In this document: positions 33,943 through 44,748 of the stretch, one piece after another | Position numbering within the stretch: the stretch's first letter is position 1 | Layout of the letters: each line of letters opens with the position of its first letter | From: Drosophila persimilis | Lineage: Eukaryota > Arthropoda > Insecta > Diptera > Drosophilidae | Assembly (NCBI RefSeq): GCF_003286085.1 | Contig: NW_020825324.1 | Coordinates: 2,108,001-2,172,000 of the forward strand | Direction of reading: 5' to 3' | Length of the DNA stretch: 64,000 nt | Made by a program: the position numbers and the translations under genes | Notes under the pieces: model-generated | What the model was told of the DNA's origin: nothing | What the model saw: only the letters and a program-made list of their open reading frames with translations | Database searches by the model: none

Positions 33943-35928
33943 TTAGTAGTAATATCGTGGATTCGGCCACATGCGACTTTTACGTGGCGACGGGAGCTTC
34001 AATTGATTGCCAAATCGAGGCTTCTCCTCCTGATTGACCGCCTGCTTTGACGGTGTGCTGGCGGCCGACGCCACCGAATTGTGGTTTACGAGGACATTGC
34101 GAATTCGTGGCACAGCCACGCGAGTGCGCTGACGCTGAGCCCCGCCGACGGGCAGCACTGAGCGACTCGTGGGCACAAATTCGTCATAGGAGATCCCGGC
34201 TTGGCGGTCATTTTCAGTGGTCTCATCGGTCATATACTCGGAATCGCTGGGCGATCTTGTATCCGGCTTCTTGTTCGAGCGTGTGCCAAGGCTGCGTCTG
34301 CCCAATCCCCCGCTGCGACACAATGTGTTGTCCAGGAAGCGGACCTGCTTTAGTGGCGACTTGGAGGCCATCAGCTTGGCTGCTGATGGATTCAGCCGCT
34401 TGTGCAGATTTCCAGTGCTCTTGGTCATATTGGGAGTGATCAGCTGGATTGTTGGGGTCTTGCGCAACGACATTGAGGACATGTTCTTCAAAGTTCGGGG
34501 CGTGCGTGGGGCCGTTGAACCGGCAGTCGCCGGTGGCATCCCCAATTTGCTGCTGCTGCCCGTCTTCGTGGTGGGCGGGGCCTTCTTGGGGACCGAGCTC
34601 TGCTTGGCCTGGCGATAGTTCTCCCATTCGCCAGCCATCAGCTCCAGTATGTCCTCGCCATAAACCAGAAACGAGCCATGCGATTTCACCTCATAGGCGT
34701 GCACCAGTTCAGTTATCTGCTGCTCAGTCTTGGGCAGCTTCGAGGTGATGGCCTTGCGTTCCTTTTCCTCTTTAAGGAGCTGGGCGCCACGATTGTTGAA
34801 ACGATTCGGCTCAATGGCCTTTGCCTCTAGAGCCTGCATGCGGGACCAAAGCTCTTCACGGCTCTCGTATAGATCGAAAATCTCCTTGTTGCACGTGTAG
34901 AAGCTCTTCAGATCATCCAGCTCCAGCTCGTGCAGCTCCAACAGGTCTTCGCTGTAATAATTATTGTAGAAATTGGAGAAGCGATTGCGCTCCTGCTGGC
35001 TCTTGAGCGTTAGATCCCACCACTTGCTTATCTCGACGCGCCGCTGCTCGATGAACGTCTTGAGGGTCTGGCTGCGCAGTGCCTGGCAGCGCTGCAGCTC
35101 CGAATGGAGGATGGCATAGGTGCGCTGCGTATTCTCGGTGCACTCGCGCACTCGTCGCATGGCGCTCTCGTCCGTCTCCTGGAGGCGATCCCACAGCACG
35201 TAGATCTTCTCGCGCATGTCATGGATTTTGGAGCGCAGCTCCTGGATCTGCTCGGCATAACTGTTGCGCATCTGCCGCAGCCGCTCTAGTGTCTCTGGTG
35301 TTAGATTGTGGCTCAGATCGTTCAGTAGGCGATCCTCTGCATCGGTCTGGGGCACCAGCTCGAGCATCCTCATGTCATGCTTGATGTCCTTGCGCAGCTG
35401 GTCCAGCTCCGTCTGGCGCACTGCGCGCTGAGAGCGCAGGTAGTCGAGATGGTCGCGAAAGCCGTCCATCTCATCGGGCAGGGGCAGCGGGTCCGCCAGT
35501 AGAGGGAGCGGCAGTGCGCCCAGCTTTTCGCAGAGCTGCTCCTGCTGGAGCAGGAGCTCCCCGATCTCCGCCCGACGTTTCGAGAGCTCCTCGCGCAGAT
35601 GCTCAATGCTTTTGTCCAGCTTCAGCTGCCATATGATCAGTGGCACACCGTCGGGCCTCTGACCAATGTCCACCGTCTCATGGAGGAGTTTTGTGAGGTC
35701 GCTGGCCTCGGCTCGGAGTGCGGCTATGTTATCCAGGAGGGCCGTCTGCTGCTCCCGCGACTCAGTCAGCACATCCGTATAGAAGATATCCGCGTGCGCC
35801 TTGAGTTTTTGTAGATAGTCCTCGCATCTCTTCGGCTCGAACATGAGGGACCACATTGAATGGAGCTGCTCCACATGCTCGCCAGTCATCTCAAGGATCT
35901 CTCCCTTAATGGAGGTTGGGTCAGCCAT
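33943..35928 (-). CDS. Ase1/PRC1/MAP65-family spindle-midzone protein (feo-like), copy 1
   Basis: Product of 661 residues with the layout of MAP65/Ase1/PRC1 antiparallel-microtubule crosslinkers, which bundle midzone microtubules in anaphase and cytokinesis (Fascetto/Feo is the fly member). Residues about 10-345 are largely coiled coil (for example LDKSIEHLREELSKRRAEI at 105-123). Residues 345-440 hold the conserved microtubule-binding signature: WSRMQALEAKA, NRFNNRG (375-381), LLKEEKERK and LPKTEQQI. The C-terminal 220 residues are basic and disordered, with S/T-P sites (TPRT, KTPT, KSPLK, RSPSD, PSPRKS). The ATG is in a good context (ATTATGGC) and preceded by GATA units. There is no intron, so it may be a retrocopy of a multi-exon parent; the frame is intact, implying selection or youth. 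Lies wholly within a 3645-bp tandem duplication; expression might be testis-biased, but that is inference. Confidence 0.9.
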   Translation of the reverse strand: MADPTSIKGEILEMTGEHVEQLHSMWSLMFEPKRCEDYLQKLKAHADIFYTDVLTESREQQTALLDNIAALRAEASDLTKLLHETVDIGQRPDGVPLIIWQLKLDKSIEHLREELSKRRAEIGELLLQQEQLCEKLGALPLPLLADPLPLPDEMDGFRDHLDYLRSQRAVRQTELDQLRKDIKHDMRMLELVPQTDAEDRLLNDLSHNLTPETLERLRQMRNSYAEQIQELRSKIHDMREKIYVLWDRLQETDESAMRRVRECTENTQRTYAILHSELQRCQALRSQTLKTFIEQRRVEISKWWDLTLKSQQERNRFSNFYNNYYSEDLLELHELELDDLKSFYTCNKEIFDLYESREELWSRMQALEAKAIEPNRFNNRGAQLLKEEKERKAITSKLPKTEQQITELVHAYEVKSHGSFLVYGEDILELMAGEWENYRQAKQSSVPKKAPPTTKTGSSSKLGMPPATAGSTAPRTPRTLKNMSSMSLRKTPTIQLITPNMTKSTGNLHKRLNPSAAKLMASKSPLKQVRFLDNTLCRSGGLGRRSLGTRSNKKPDTRSPSDSEYMTDETTENDRQAGISYDEFVPTSRSVLPVGGAQRQRTRVAVPRIRNVLVNHNSVASAASTPSKQAVNQEEKPRFGNQLKLPSPRKSRMWPNPRYYY

Positions 35929-37190
35929 AATAGATAGATAGATAAGTTACGGAACAATAATTGGAACAAATTGTGTGCTTGATTTTTTTGTTCTTGAAAA
36001 TTATTTTTGAAAATTTTGTGTGCTTGATTTACCTCAAGCCTCAAAGCACAAAACAAGTTGATTCTGATTGACGTGCGGAAAAAGAAACACCTACTATATA
36101 TGGCAAATAAGTTCCTTCAAGGCTTTCCAGTTGTAAAGATAATTTAGGATGAGAAATGTGTTTACTAAAGCAGAATGCCACCGCACAGACGCGAATGACG
36201 CCAGACAAAATTTCAGTAAATTTTCAAAACAACAAAACAAATCTTAATTGCAATAAAAAAAAAAATAGATGATCTAATGAAGCATTAACATATAACTGAC
36301 ACCATTTTTAGGGCAGTTTAGCTTTTGTTTTCTTTATATATACTTTTTGAGCCCAACCTCAAGTTTGGTTCTGAAATAATGAGTCTGGAATGGCGTTTTC
36401 GTGATAACAGTGGACGCAGCCCGATTCGGTTATCAATACTTCATCGGGTGTTACACATAACAGAGGTTTTTGAGCGCGCAATAACAGGACATGCGCTTAA
36501 CAGAACTGAATTGTGCGCTTAACAGCATTTAATTGTGCGCTTAACAGCACTTAATTGAGTGTTTAACAGAACACGAGAAAATGCGACTAAAATTTGCGAA
36601 AATGGGAGCACCTTAAACGGAACGTTTTGGCTGAAAACGCAAAACCAAGTGAAAAACAGAGCCTGCCAATAAAGCGCTTTTAGTTCCATGAATGAGCGTT
36701 AATCAGGATTGTTCCGCTGACATAGTCCTCTGCTAGATAAATGTACTTGTTGATTTTTTGACTATAACTTTTTCTGATAGACTTGTGGCTCCAGAAATGT
36801 GTAATTTATTTGTGTTCAGGCCTTAACTTTTCAATCCTGTAAAGGAGTTCTGTAAATGCAGCTGCCAATCGGCTCTCAAAATTGTTCAGCTTAAGCTCTG
36901 ATTTTTCGTTTGCTTCCTGCTCCAGATCTCTTCAGCCGGAAGTGCACAACATTAAGAGAGAGAGCCACAGTATTGGCCAACACGGTGCACTGGTTGGGAG
37001 CGAGAATAACTTCCGGCCGACTAGCGAGAGTTTGAGAAAGGGAGAGAGAGGGAAATGTAGCTTTTCTTGAATGATTGAACCTGTTTGTCCATCGCCATCG
37101 CCCCATGCCTAATGCACGCGACTGGGCCGGTCTGGTGTGGGCTGTACTCTGCATTTAATCATGGATTAGACCGAAAGTTTTCCCCCCTAC
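35929..37190. other. Upstream DNA of unit-1 gene
   Basis: Begins with GATA tetranucleotides (35931-35942), then AT-rich sequence, the dispersed repeat (36290-36680), and about 500 bp with a GA tract near 36955-36964 and 37037-37050. The gene's promoter must lie here; no TATA box at a convincing distance was seen. Confidence 0.45.
36290..36680 (+). mobile_element. Dispersed repeat with GCGCTTAACAG units, copy B
   Basis: Starts near GACACCATTTTTAGGGCA, continues through CCCAACCTCAAGTTTGGTTC, GATTCGGTTATCAATACTTC and TGTTACACATAACAGAGG to four GCGCTTAACAG-type units (36492-36570; unit about 22-23 bp), then GGGAGCACC and GGCTGAAAACGCAAAACC, ending near GAGCCTGCC. Same family as copies A and D, opposite in orientation to the piece at 33740-33805, so the midzone gene is bracketed. 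Confidence 0.75.
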
Positions 37191-37384
37191 ACCTCATCTA
37201 ATAAATGCAATCATCATCATCAAATTATACATCATTCCATGAGCTGACGTCAAGTGCACTGGAAATAGAGGAAAGCTCTTCATCAGCAGAATACTCCGAA
37301 TAATCGAAATTATTATTAAAGTTCCTTTCGAGCATACAAAGGATTTCTATCAATTGTTTTCCTCAGGCAGATATTCCGATTTAG

Positions 37385-37450
37385 TTTTGAAAACGCAAAA
37401 ATTGATGCTCCCGCTTTCGAGAGACGCATAATTTTTCCGTTTGTGTGGTT
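37385..37450 (-). mobile_element. Inverted piece of dispersed repeat, unit-2 copy
   Basis: Identical counterpart of 33740-33805 in the second duplication unit. Confidence 0.65.
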
Positions 37451-37479
37451 CGGTTGTCCTTCTTGAAGATAATTCAATT

Positions 37480-37485
37480 TTTATT
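37480..37485 (-). terminator. Poly(A) signal for unit-2 gene
   Basis: AATAAA on the minus strand, same position relative to the stop codon as in unit 1. Confidence 0.6.
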
Positions 37486-37587
37486 GGGCAACATCGAAAA
37501 TAAATGAAACAGAGATAAACAGATAAAGGTGCAACAAATAAAATCAAACATAAAACGCAAATAAAAATTTGAAAACATAGGTAAATT

Positions 37588-39573
37588 TTAGTAGTAATAT
37601 CGTGGATTCGGCCACATGCGACTTTTACGTGGCGACGGGAGCTTCAATTGATTGCCAAATCGAGGCTTCTCCTCCTGATTGACCGCCTGCTTTGACGGTG
37701 TGCTGGCGGCCGACGCCACCGAATTGTGGTTTACGAGGACATTGCGAATTCGTGGCACAGCCACGCGAGTGCGCTGACGCTGAGCCCCGCCGACGGGCAG
37801 CACTGAGCGACTCGTGGGCACAAATTCGTCATAGGAGATCCCGGCTTGGCGGTCATTTTCAGTGGTCTCATCGGTCATATACTCGGAATCGCTGGGCGAT
37901 CTTGTATCCGGCTTCTTGTTCGAGCGTGTGCCAAGGCTGCGTCTGCCCAATCCCCCGCTGCGACACAATGTGTTGTCCAGGAAGCGGACCTGCTTTAGTG
38001 GCGACTTGGAGGCCATCAGCTTGGCTGCTGATGGATTCAGCCGCTTGTGCAGATTTCCAGTGCTCTTGGTCATATTGGGAGTGATCAGCTGGATTGTTGG
38101 GGTCTTGCGCAACGACATTGAGGACATGTTCTTCAAAGTTCGGGGCGTGCGTGGGGCCGTTGAACCGGCAGTCGCCGGTGGCATCCCCAATTTGCTGCTG
38201 CTGCCCGTCTTCGTGGTGGGCGGGGCCTTCTTGGGGACCGAGCTCTGCTTGGCCTGGCGATAGTTCTCCCATTCGCCAGCCATCAGCTCCAGTATGTCCT
38301 CGCCATAAACCAGAAACGAGCCATGCGATTTCACCTCATAGGCGTGCACCAGTTCAGTTATCTGCTGCTCAGTCTTGGGCAGCTTCGAGGTGATGGCCTT
38401 GCGTTCCTTTTCCTCTTTAAGGAGCTGGGCGCCACGATTGTTGAAACGATTCGGCTCAATGGCCTTTGCCTCTAGAGCCTGCATGCGGGACCAAAGCTCT
38501 TCACGGCTCTCGTATAGATCGAAAATCTCCTTGTTGCACGTGTAGAAGCTCTTCAGATCATCCAGCTCCAGCTCGTGCAGCTCCAACAGGTCTTCGCTGT
38601 AATAATTATTGTAGAAATTGGAGAAGCGATTGCGCTCCTGCTGGCTCTTGAGCGTTAGATCCCACCACTTGCTTATCTCGACGCGCCGCTGCTCGATGAA
38701 CGTCTTGAGGGTCTGGCTGCGCAGTGCCTGGCAGCGCTGCAGCTCCGAATGGAGGATGGCATAGGTGCGCTGCGTATTCTCGGTGCACTCGCGCACTCGT
38801 CGCATGGCGCTCTCGTCCGTCTCCTGGAGGCGATCCCACAGCACGTAGATCTTCTCGCGCATGTCATGGATTTTGGAGCGCAGCTCCTGGATCTGCTCGG
38901 CATAACTGTTGCGCATCTGCCGCAGCCGCTCTAGTGTCTCTGGTGTTAGATTGTGGCTCAGATCGTTCAGTAGGCGATCCTCTGCATCGGTCTGGGGCAC
39001 CAGCTCGAGCATCCTCATGTCATGCTTGATGTCCTTGCGCAGCTGGTCCAGCTCCGTCTGGCGCACTGCGCGCTGAGAGCGCAGGTAGTCGAGATGGTCG
39101 CGAAAGCCGTCCATCTCATCGGGCAGGGGCAGCGGGTCCGCCAGTAGAGGGAGCGGCAGTGCGCCCAGCTTTTCGCAGAGCTGCTCCTGCTGGAGCAGGA
39201 GCTCCCCGATCTCCGCCCGACGTTTCGAGAGCTCCTCGCGCAGATGCTCAATGCTTTTGTCCAGCTTCAGCTGCCATATGATCAGTGGCACACCGTCGGG
39301 CCTCTGACCAATGTCCACCGTCTCATGGAGGAGTTTTGTGAGGTCGCTGGCCTCGGCTCGGAGTGCGGCTATGTTATCCAGGAGGGCCGTCTGCTGCTCC
39401 CGCGACTCAGTCAGCACATCCGTATAGAAGATATCCGCGTGCGCCTTGAGTTTTTGTAGATAGTCCTCGCATCTCTTCGGCTCGAACATGAGGGACCACA
39501 TTGAATGGAGCTGCTCCACATGCTCGCCAGTCATCTCAAGGATCTCTCCCTTAATGGAGGTTGGGTCAGCCAT
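37588..39573 (-). CDS. Ase1/PRC1/MAP65-family spindle-midzone protein (feo-like), copy 2
   Basis: Encodes the same 661-residue protein as 33943-35928 with no amino-acid difference, and the surrounding non-coding DNA is also identical, so the copies are either extremely young, homogenised by gene conversion, or an assembly artefact. Domain layout as in copy 1: coiled coil about 10-345, microtubule-binding signature about 345-440, basic S/T-P-rich tail. Each copy has its own full upstream region (2.2 kb counted to the neighbouring unit is not needed; 1.26 kb is duplicated with it), so both could be transcribed. Confidence 0.9.
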   Translation of the reverse strand: MADPTSIKGEILEMTGEHVEQLHSMWSLMFEPKRCEDYLQKLKAHADIFYTDVLTESREQQTALLDNIAALRAEASDLTKLLHETVDIGQRPDGVPLIIWQLKLDKSIEHLREELSKRRAEIGELLLQQEQLCEKLGALPLPLLADPLPLPDEMDGFRDHLDYLRSQRAVRQTELDQLRKDIKHDMRMLELVPQTDAEDRLLNDLSHNLTPETLERLRQMRNSYAEQIQELRSKIHDMREKIYVLWDRLQETDESAMRRVRECTENTQRTYAILHSELQRCQALRSQTLKTFIEQRRVEISKWWDLTLKSQQERNRFSNFYNNYYSEDLLELHELELDDLKSFYTCNKEIFDLYESREELWSRMQALEAKAIEPNRFNNRGAQLLKEEKERKAITSKLPKTEQQITELVHAYEVKSHGSFLVYGEDILELMAGEWENYRQAKQSSVPKKAPPTTKTGSSSKLGMPPATAGSTAPRTPRTLKNMSSMSLRKTPTIQLITPNMTKSTGNLHKRLNPSAAKLMASKSPLKQVRFLDNTLCRSGGLGRRSLGTRSNKKPDTRSPSDSEYMTDETTENDRQAGISYDEFVPTSRSVLPVGGAQRQRTRVAVPRIRNVLVNHNSVASAASTPSKQAVNQEEKPRFGNQLKLPSPRKSRMWPNPRYYY

Positions 39574-40835
39574 AATAGATAGATAGATAAGTTACGGAAC
39601 AATAATTGGAACAAATTGTGTGCTTGATTTTTTTGTTCTTGAAAATTATTTTTGAAAATTTTGTGTGCTTGATTTACCTCAAGCCTCAAAGCACAAAACA
39701 AGTTGATTCTGATTGACGTGCGGAAAAAGAAACACCTACTATATATGGCAAATAAGTTCCTTCAAGGCTTTCCAGTTGTAAAGATAATTTAGGATGAGAA
39801 ATGTGTTTACTAAAGCAGAATGCCACCGCACAGACGCGAATGACGCCAGACAAAATTTCAGTAAATTTTCAAAACAACAAAACAAATCTTAATTGCAATA
39901 AAAAAAAAAATAGATGATCTAATGAAGCATTAACATATAACTGACACCATTTTTAGGGCAGTTTAGCTTTTGTTTTCTTTATATATACTTTTTGAGCCCA
40001 ACCTCAAGTTTGGTTCTGAAATAATGAGTCTGGAATGGCGTTTTCGTGATAACAGTGGACGCAGCCCGATTCGGTTATCAATACTTCATCGGGTGTTACA
40101 CATAACAGAGGTTTTTGAGCGCGCAATAACAGGACATGCGCTTAACAGAACTGAATTGTGCGCTTAACAGCATTTAATTGTGCGCTTAACAGCACTTAAT
40201 TGAGTGTTTAACAGAACACGAGAAAATGCGACTAAAATTTGCGAAAATGGGAGCACCTTAAACGGAACGTTTTGGCTGAAAACGCAAAACCAAGTGAAAA
40301 ACAGAGCCTGCCAATAAAGCGCTTTTAGTTCCATGAATGAGCGTTAATCAGGATTGTTCCGCTGACATAGTCCTCTGCTAGATAAATGTACTTGTTGATT
40401 TTTTGACTATAACTTTTTCTGATAGACTTGTGGCTCCAGAAATGTGTAATTTATTTGTGTTCAGGCCTTAACTTTTCAATCCTGTAAAGGAGTTCTGTAA
40501 ATGCAGCTGCCAATCGGCTCTCAAAATTGTTCAGCTTAAGCTCTGATTTTTCGTTTGCTTCCTGCTCCAGATCTCTTCAGCCGGAAGTGCACAACATTAA
40601 GAGAGAGAGCCACAGTATTGGCCAACACGGTGCACTGGTTGGGAGCGAGAATAACTTCCGGCCGACTAGCGAGAGTTTGAGAAAGGGAGAGAGAGGGAAA
40701 TGTAGCTTTTCTTGAATGATTGAACCTGTTTGTCCATCGCCATCGCCCCATGCCTAATGCACGCGACTGGGCCGGTCTGGTGTGGGCTGTACTCTGCATT
40801 TAATCATGGATTAGACCGAAAGTTTTCCCCCCTAC
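39574..40835. other. Upstream DNA of unit-2 gene
   Basis: Exact counterpart of 35929-37190, including GATA units and the dispersed repeat. Confidence 0.45.
39935..40325 (+). mobile_element. Dispersed repeat with GCGCTTAACAG units, copy C
   Basis: Identical to copy B (36290-36680) because it was carried along by the tandem duplication. Confidence 0.75.
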
Positions 40836-40989
40836 ACCCCCTTATAATGAGTTCTGAGCCCAAGGACTCTCGAGGCTTTACAATGACTCTGGCAGGAGCG
40901 GGTGAGCGACAGGGAAGGACAAAACAAGTTGGCTCTGCAAGTTTTTGAGTGCTAAAAGTTTTTCGTTTATCTCTCTCTCTCGTGTCTCC

Positions 40990-41066
40990 ATGCCACTGCC
41001 AATGCCACTGCCACAGCCAATGCCAATGCCACAGCCAATGCCAATGCCAATGCCAATGCCAATGCC
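40990..41066. repeat. CCAATG / CCACTG / CCACAG hexanucleotide array
   Basis: Twelve or so hexamers, the last ones perfect CCAATG. Confidence 0.95.
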
Positions 41067-42549
41067 GTGTGCAGTTTTGCTTGTTGCCCTTAATTATGCC
41101 GTTGTTTTCCTCAAATTGGAAAACTGCAGATACTCCACTCCGCCCAGGGGAGTGCGGGGCCCTGCCAGCTTCCAGATCCTTTGTTCGAGCAGGAGACTCG
41201 ACGTCAGCCTTCTTTTGTCTTTCTCGCTAACTATTTCCCATCAGCTTCAATTATTGGCTGACAATTGGATTGAAAGAAAATGGAAATTTAATTGAGTTTT
41301 CGGCCATTGTATTTTGTTGGCTTTTTGTGCATTTCGTTACACGGATGAGCAAAGGCCAGCCAGTTCCCAGTTCCCTTCTGCATTCTGCATTATTTTGTGA
41401 GTGGCCAAAGGGCAACTGTGTAACCATGTTTAGAGTATCCCTAATTAGCTGAGCTCAGCTCACTCAGACGTACGAGGATTACGCCTCAATAATGCTGCTA
41501 TATTCGAGCCAACGAATGCCGAAGTAATCGATGATAAATACGAGTATTTAGAACAAATTTTGTCAGTAAAGATTTTGAAAACAATAAGTCTCCGTCTGGA
41601 AACATTTCTTCCTCATGGATGTTCGATGTTTGCTTAGAGGACGAATCTCTGAGGGCCAGGCTTTATACTCCACTTGGCCATAACTTCGTACATCCCTCTC
41701 GTATTTATTAGAGGACATCAGACATTGTCATCTAGGAATCATTTGCAGCGCAACCACGTGCAGGCAATCCAGCAAAATCATTGCTCAATCGTTTATTAAA
41801 AGGCAGAGCAGGCAGGAGCAGGGCTAAAATGAAGTCAGCGGGAGAGCATCTCATCAGTGTTCCCACTGGAAGGAAAAGAATGGAATGTCACTTCCTCTTG
41901 GCTGTGGGGCTTAAGATAATCGCATGATACGTGAACTTAGCTGGAGTCTAATTACGTGAGAAGACAATGGCTTTGATACCTTGTAGTAGTTCAGAACTCA
42001 TAACAAATGCGGTCAAGTGCTTGATTTATTATAAAATCACTCTAAGATAGGGCCAAACTTTCGTTAAGGCCATATATATTTCTATGTTCTGCCGACTCCG
42101 TAAAGATTGGTCCATAAGTAGTGAAAATAGTTCATGAATAGCTTCCCTTTTGTGGGTAATTTTCGAGCTGAGACTCCGATAGGTAGCGCACTGTTCCCGA
42201 AATTTATGCAAATATATTCAAGCCATAGGTGAGGCTTTAATTGCATCCTCTCTGTGTGGCAAAATGTTTTGGCTACTGAACTGTGCGATAATTGCCATCA
42301 GGTAATTATAAATTGCATTGTTTCCCTGCCCCAGGCGGACATTACAAAAAGCAATGAATATTCATGCACTGTTTGTTTATTTGCTAAATAAATATTTCAT
42401 TGGCCAATTATTCCGAGTCAGTTGGCCGACCAATGGCATGTGATAAGAGCCCTGCCGCCAGTGGAGACAAGTCCACGATGTCATCACGGCCAGACAAGTG
42501 AATCAAGAGTCGCATGTATGGAAATTGGCATCGAACTATCCCGGAGAGG

Positions 42550-42588
42550 GGCAGAGCCAGAGCCAGAGCCAGAGAGAGAGCCAGAGCC
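42550..42588. repeat. CAGAGC hexanucleotide repeat
   Basis: GCAGAGCCAGAGCCAGAGCC type units with a GA-rich interruption. Confidence 0.85.
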
Positions 42589-44738
42589 GGAGGGGCGGAT
42601 AAATCAGAGTCAAAACGATAAATGACCAACCATTCATATAGGAATCACATTGTTCCATTGATTGATATGAATGGCCGCAGAATGTGTATAAATGGCACAC
42701 ACGAACACGGGCACGAGCCCCAGCATGTGTCTAAATACAAGTATATCGGAAAGAATAATGTTTCGGATACGCATACAACATGTAGGCAATATAAACAGGC
42801 CATGAATTTCCTTCGGTGGCTGTAAATCTCCCCGACAGCAACGGAAGGCAAAATAAAGCAAAGGAGAGGAAAGCAAAGCATTGCTTGTGTATTTCTTTGG
42901 TTCTAAGCTGGTATTTTTTGGTATTCTTTGGTATTTTAGCAGAAATAAATGGGCTATAATAGAATATGGCAGGTATCATATACATATCAAGAATATTTTT
43001 AATATTTTTTTAATAAAACCTTTTATTTTAAATTTTTTAATTTGTAAAATAATAATTAAAAATAACTCTTTAAATGAACAAATCGAAAATAAGTGCTATT
43101 TCCTAACTTTTATATGCAAATTAATATTTACGTATTATTGTGCATATTTTGCAAATTAAAAACATGAATTAAAAATGATTTATATTATATGAAAATATGT
43201 ATATTTTGAAGTAAATTTTAGCTATTTATAACATATATAATTAAAATTAACAGAAATAGAAATAGCATCCAGTGGAACCTACTTTTATACTTGATTTATA
43301 TTTTTATGTTGTATTGGAGTTTAACCTTTTTTTGGTATATCTATCCGAGAGATCGAGAATGAATACTCTTCTTGCGCAGGACTATTATCTGTTAGATTTA
43401 AGAGTAAATTATTATCGTGGTTGAGAAGTCCTTGCATGTATTTTGTATTAAATTTATTTATTTCTTCATTAATCATTAATCGAGTAGTAATACCCAATCG
43501 TAATAATACTTTTTGGGTGACATTTAAAGGTCTGTATTGGAGTACAATTCAGTTTGAAAAATAGTTGCCATTCCCAAAGAACTGTGTCCTGGAGTCCAAC
43601 TGTCGATTCATAAATATTTGTCAATGTAATTATTCGTTTCGTTCGGTGGTTCGTTCGTCCGTGCAAAATCCGCTTAAATGTAATAAAAATAAATTTAAAT
43701 TGAAATACGCGTTGGCCGACCAGACCGACGGGATTCTGTCGGGTTTATAAACATAGACAAACTTTGGGGGTTGGAATCGGGAAACGGGACCGCCAAGGGA
43801 CGGTTGGGCGTGGGATCTGGGTGGGGGGGTTTTGGTGTGGGTTTGGGTTTTGGTTGTTTTGAGTCTGATTGTCCGTATCGCAGCCCATCTCCATCCCCGC
43901 TGGTCCATTGGGGGTTTCGCATTTAGGGTCACAATCCCCCCCACAGGCACAGGACAGGGGACAGGGGGCAGGGGACAGAGGGCACAGGACACACAGTCCT
44001 AGTCCCAGTGCTGGTGGCTGTTCTTTTATAATTAAACCATTTTGAAGTTGATTGCGTTCACAATCCGATGGCGTCGCTGGAGCGCTTCTCTCGTATTTCA
44101 CCGATAAATCAAATTTAAATGTTTGAGTGATACTCAAATTGACTGCCTGCCCCCCCTGCCGGCCTACCTGTGCGTCCCCCACACACGCGCAAAAATGTCG
44201 AAGGCCTCATTGGGAATTGGCATTGGAATCTGTATTTTTTTGTTGGTTTTTTGAGCCAAAAGAAGGGCAGGGCCTGTTGGGCTTGGGACGTATTTTTAAT
44301 GTTATTTAAATACATAATAAATCCGTTATTTAAATTCGCTTTCAAGTGGCCCCAAAGTGGCGCGAAAGGCGGAGCTGGGGGTCGCGGATGGGCGTTTTGA
44401 AAGGTCTGGGCCCTGGAATTATTCACAGATCGAAAAACCGACTTTAAATCATAAAAAACCACTACGCTTCGGTTAGTGGTAAATGAAAAGCTTCATAATC
44501 TTCTTATTAAAGCCGTGGTTTTGCCTTGTTCTGGATTATTCATTATTCAGTTGTTTAGTTTCATTATCAGCTAACAACCGCAAGCCCACAATTAATTCAC
44601 TAAAGGGGCTCTGAAACTGTTTCCAAAACATTTCAAAACTTCTGCCATACCGTGACAGCTCTCTATCGCTGCTTTTCATCTATTTTCGTGACTTACGAAC
44701 ACTGGTCATGTATGCTGGGAGCTGGAAATGATCGATTG

Positions 44739-44748
44739 TTATCGATAA
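44739..44748. promoter_or_regulatory. DRE-type palindrome
   Basis: TTATCGATAA contains the DREF-binding core TATCGATA, typical of TATA-less housekeeping promoters in flies. ATCGAT also occurs eight bases before. No matching gene start was identified downstream, so it may serve an exon I failed to see or be coincidental. Confidence 0.3.

Larger units (their letters stand above)
33546..37190. repeat. Tandem duplication, unit 1 (3645 bp)
   Basis: Every landmark in 33546-37190 recurs exactly 3645 bp further on, including gene, upstream DNA, homopolymer lengths (the A11 run near 36255 and its partner near 39900) and all minor open frames. The junctions share the 3-bp sequence ACC (33546-33548, 37191-37193, 40836-40838), so the event looks like a simple head-to-tail duplication through microhomology. 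No difference between the units was seen. Confidence 0.95.
37191..40835. repeat. Tandem duplication, unit 2 (3645 bp)
   Basis: Second copy of the 33546-37190 unit, joined head to tail without spacer and followed by unique DNA from about 40839 (the shared ACC is at 40836-40838). Confidence 0.95.

Noticed and set aside
34047..35606. Several antisense and alternative frames within the midzone gene (and their partners 3645 bp on)
   Set aside because: Shadows of the GC-rich coding frame on the minus strand.
42029..42211. 60-codon minus-strand frame with helical composition (HKREAIHELFSLLMDQSLR)
   Set aside because: No ATG, an in-frame stop just upstream and no good acceptor; peptide looks protein-like but support is too thin for a feature.
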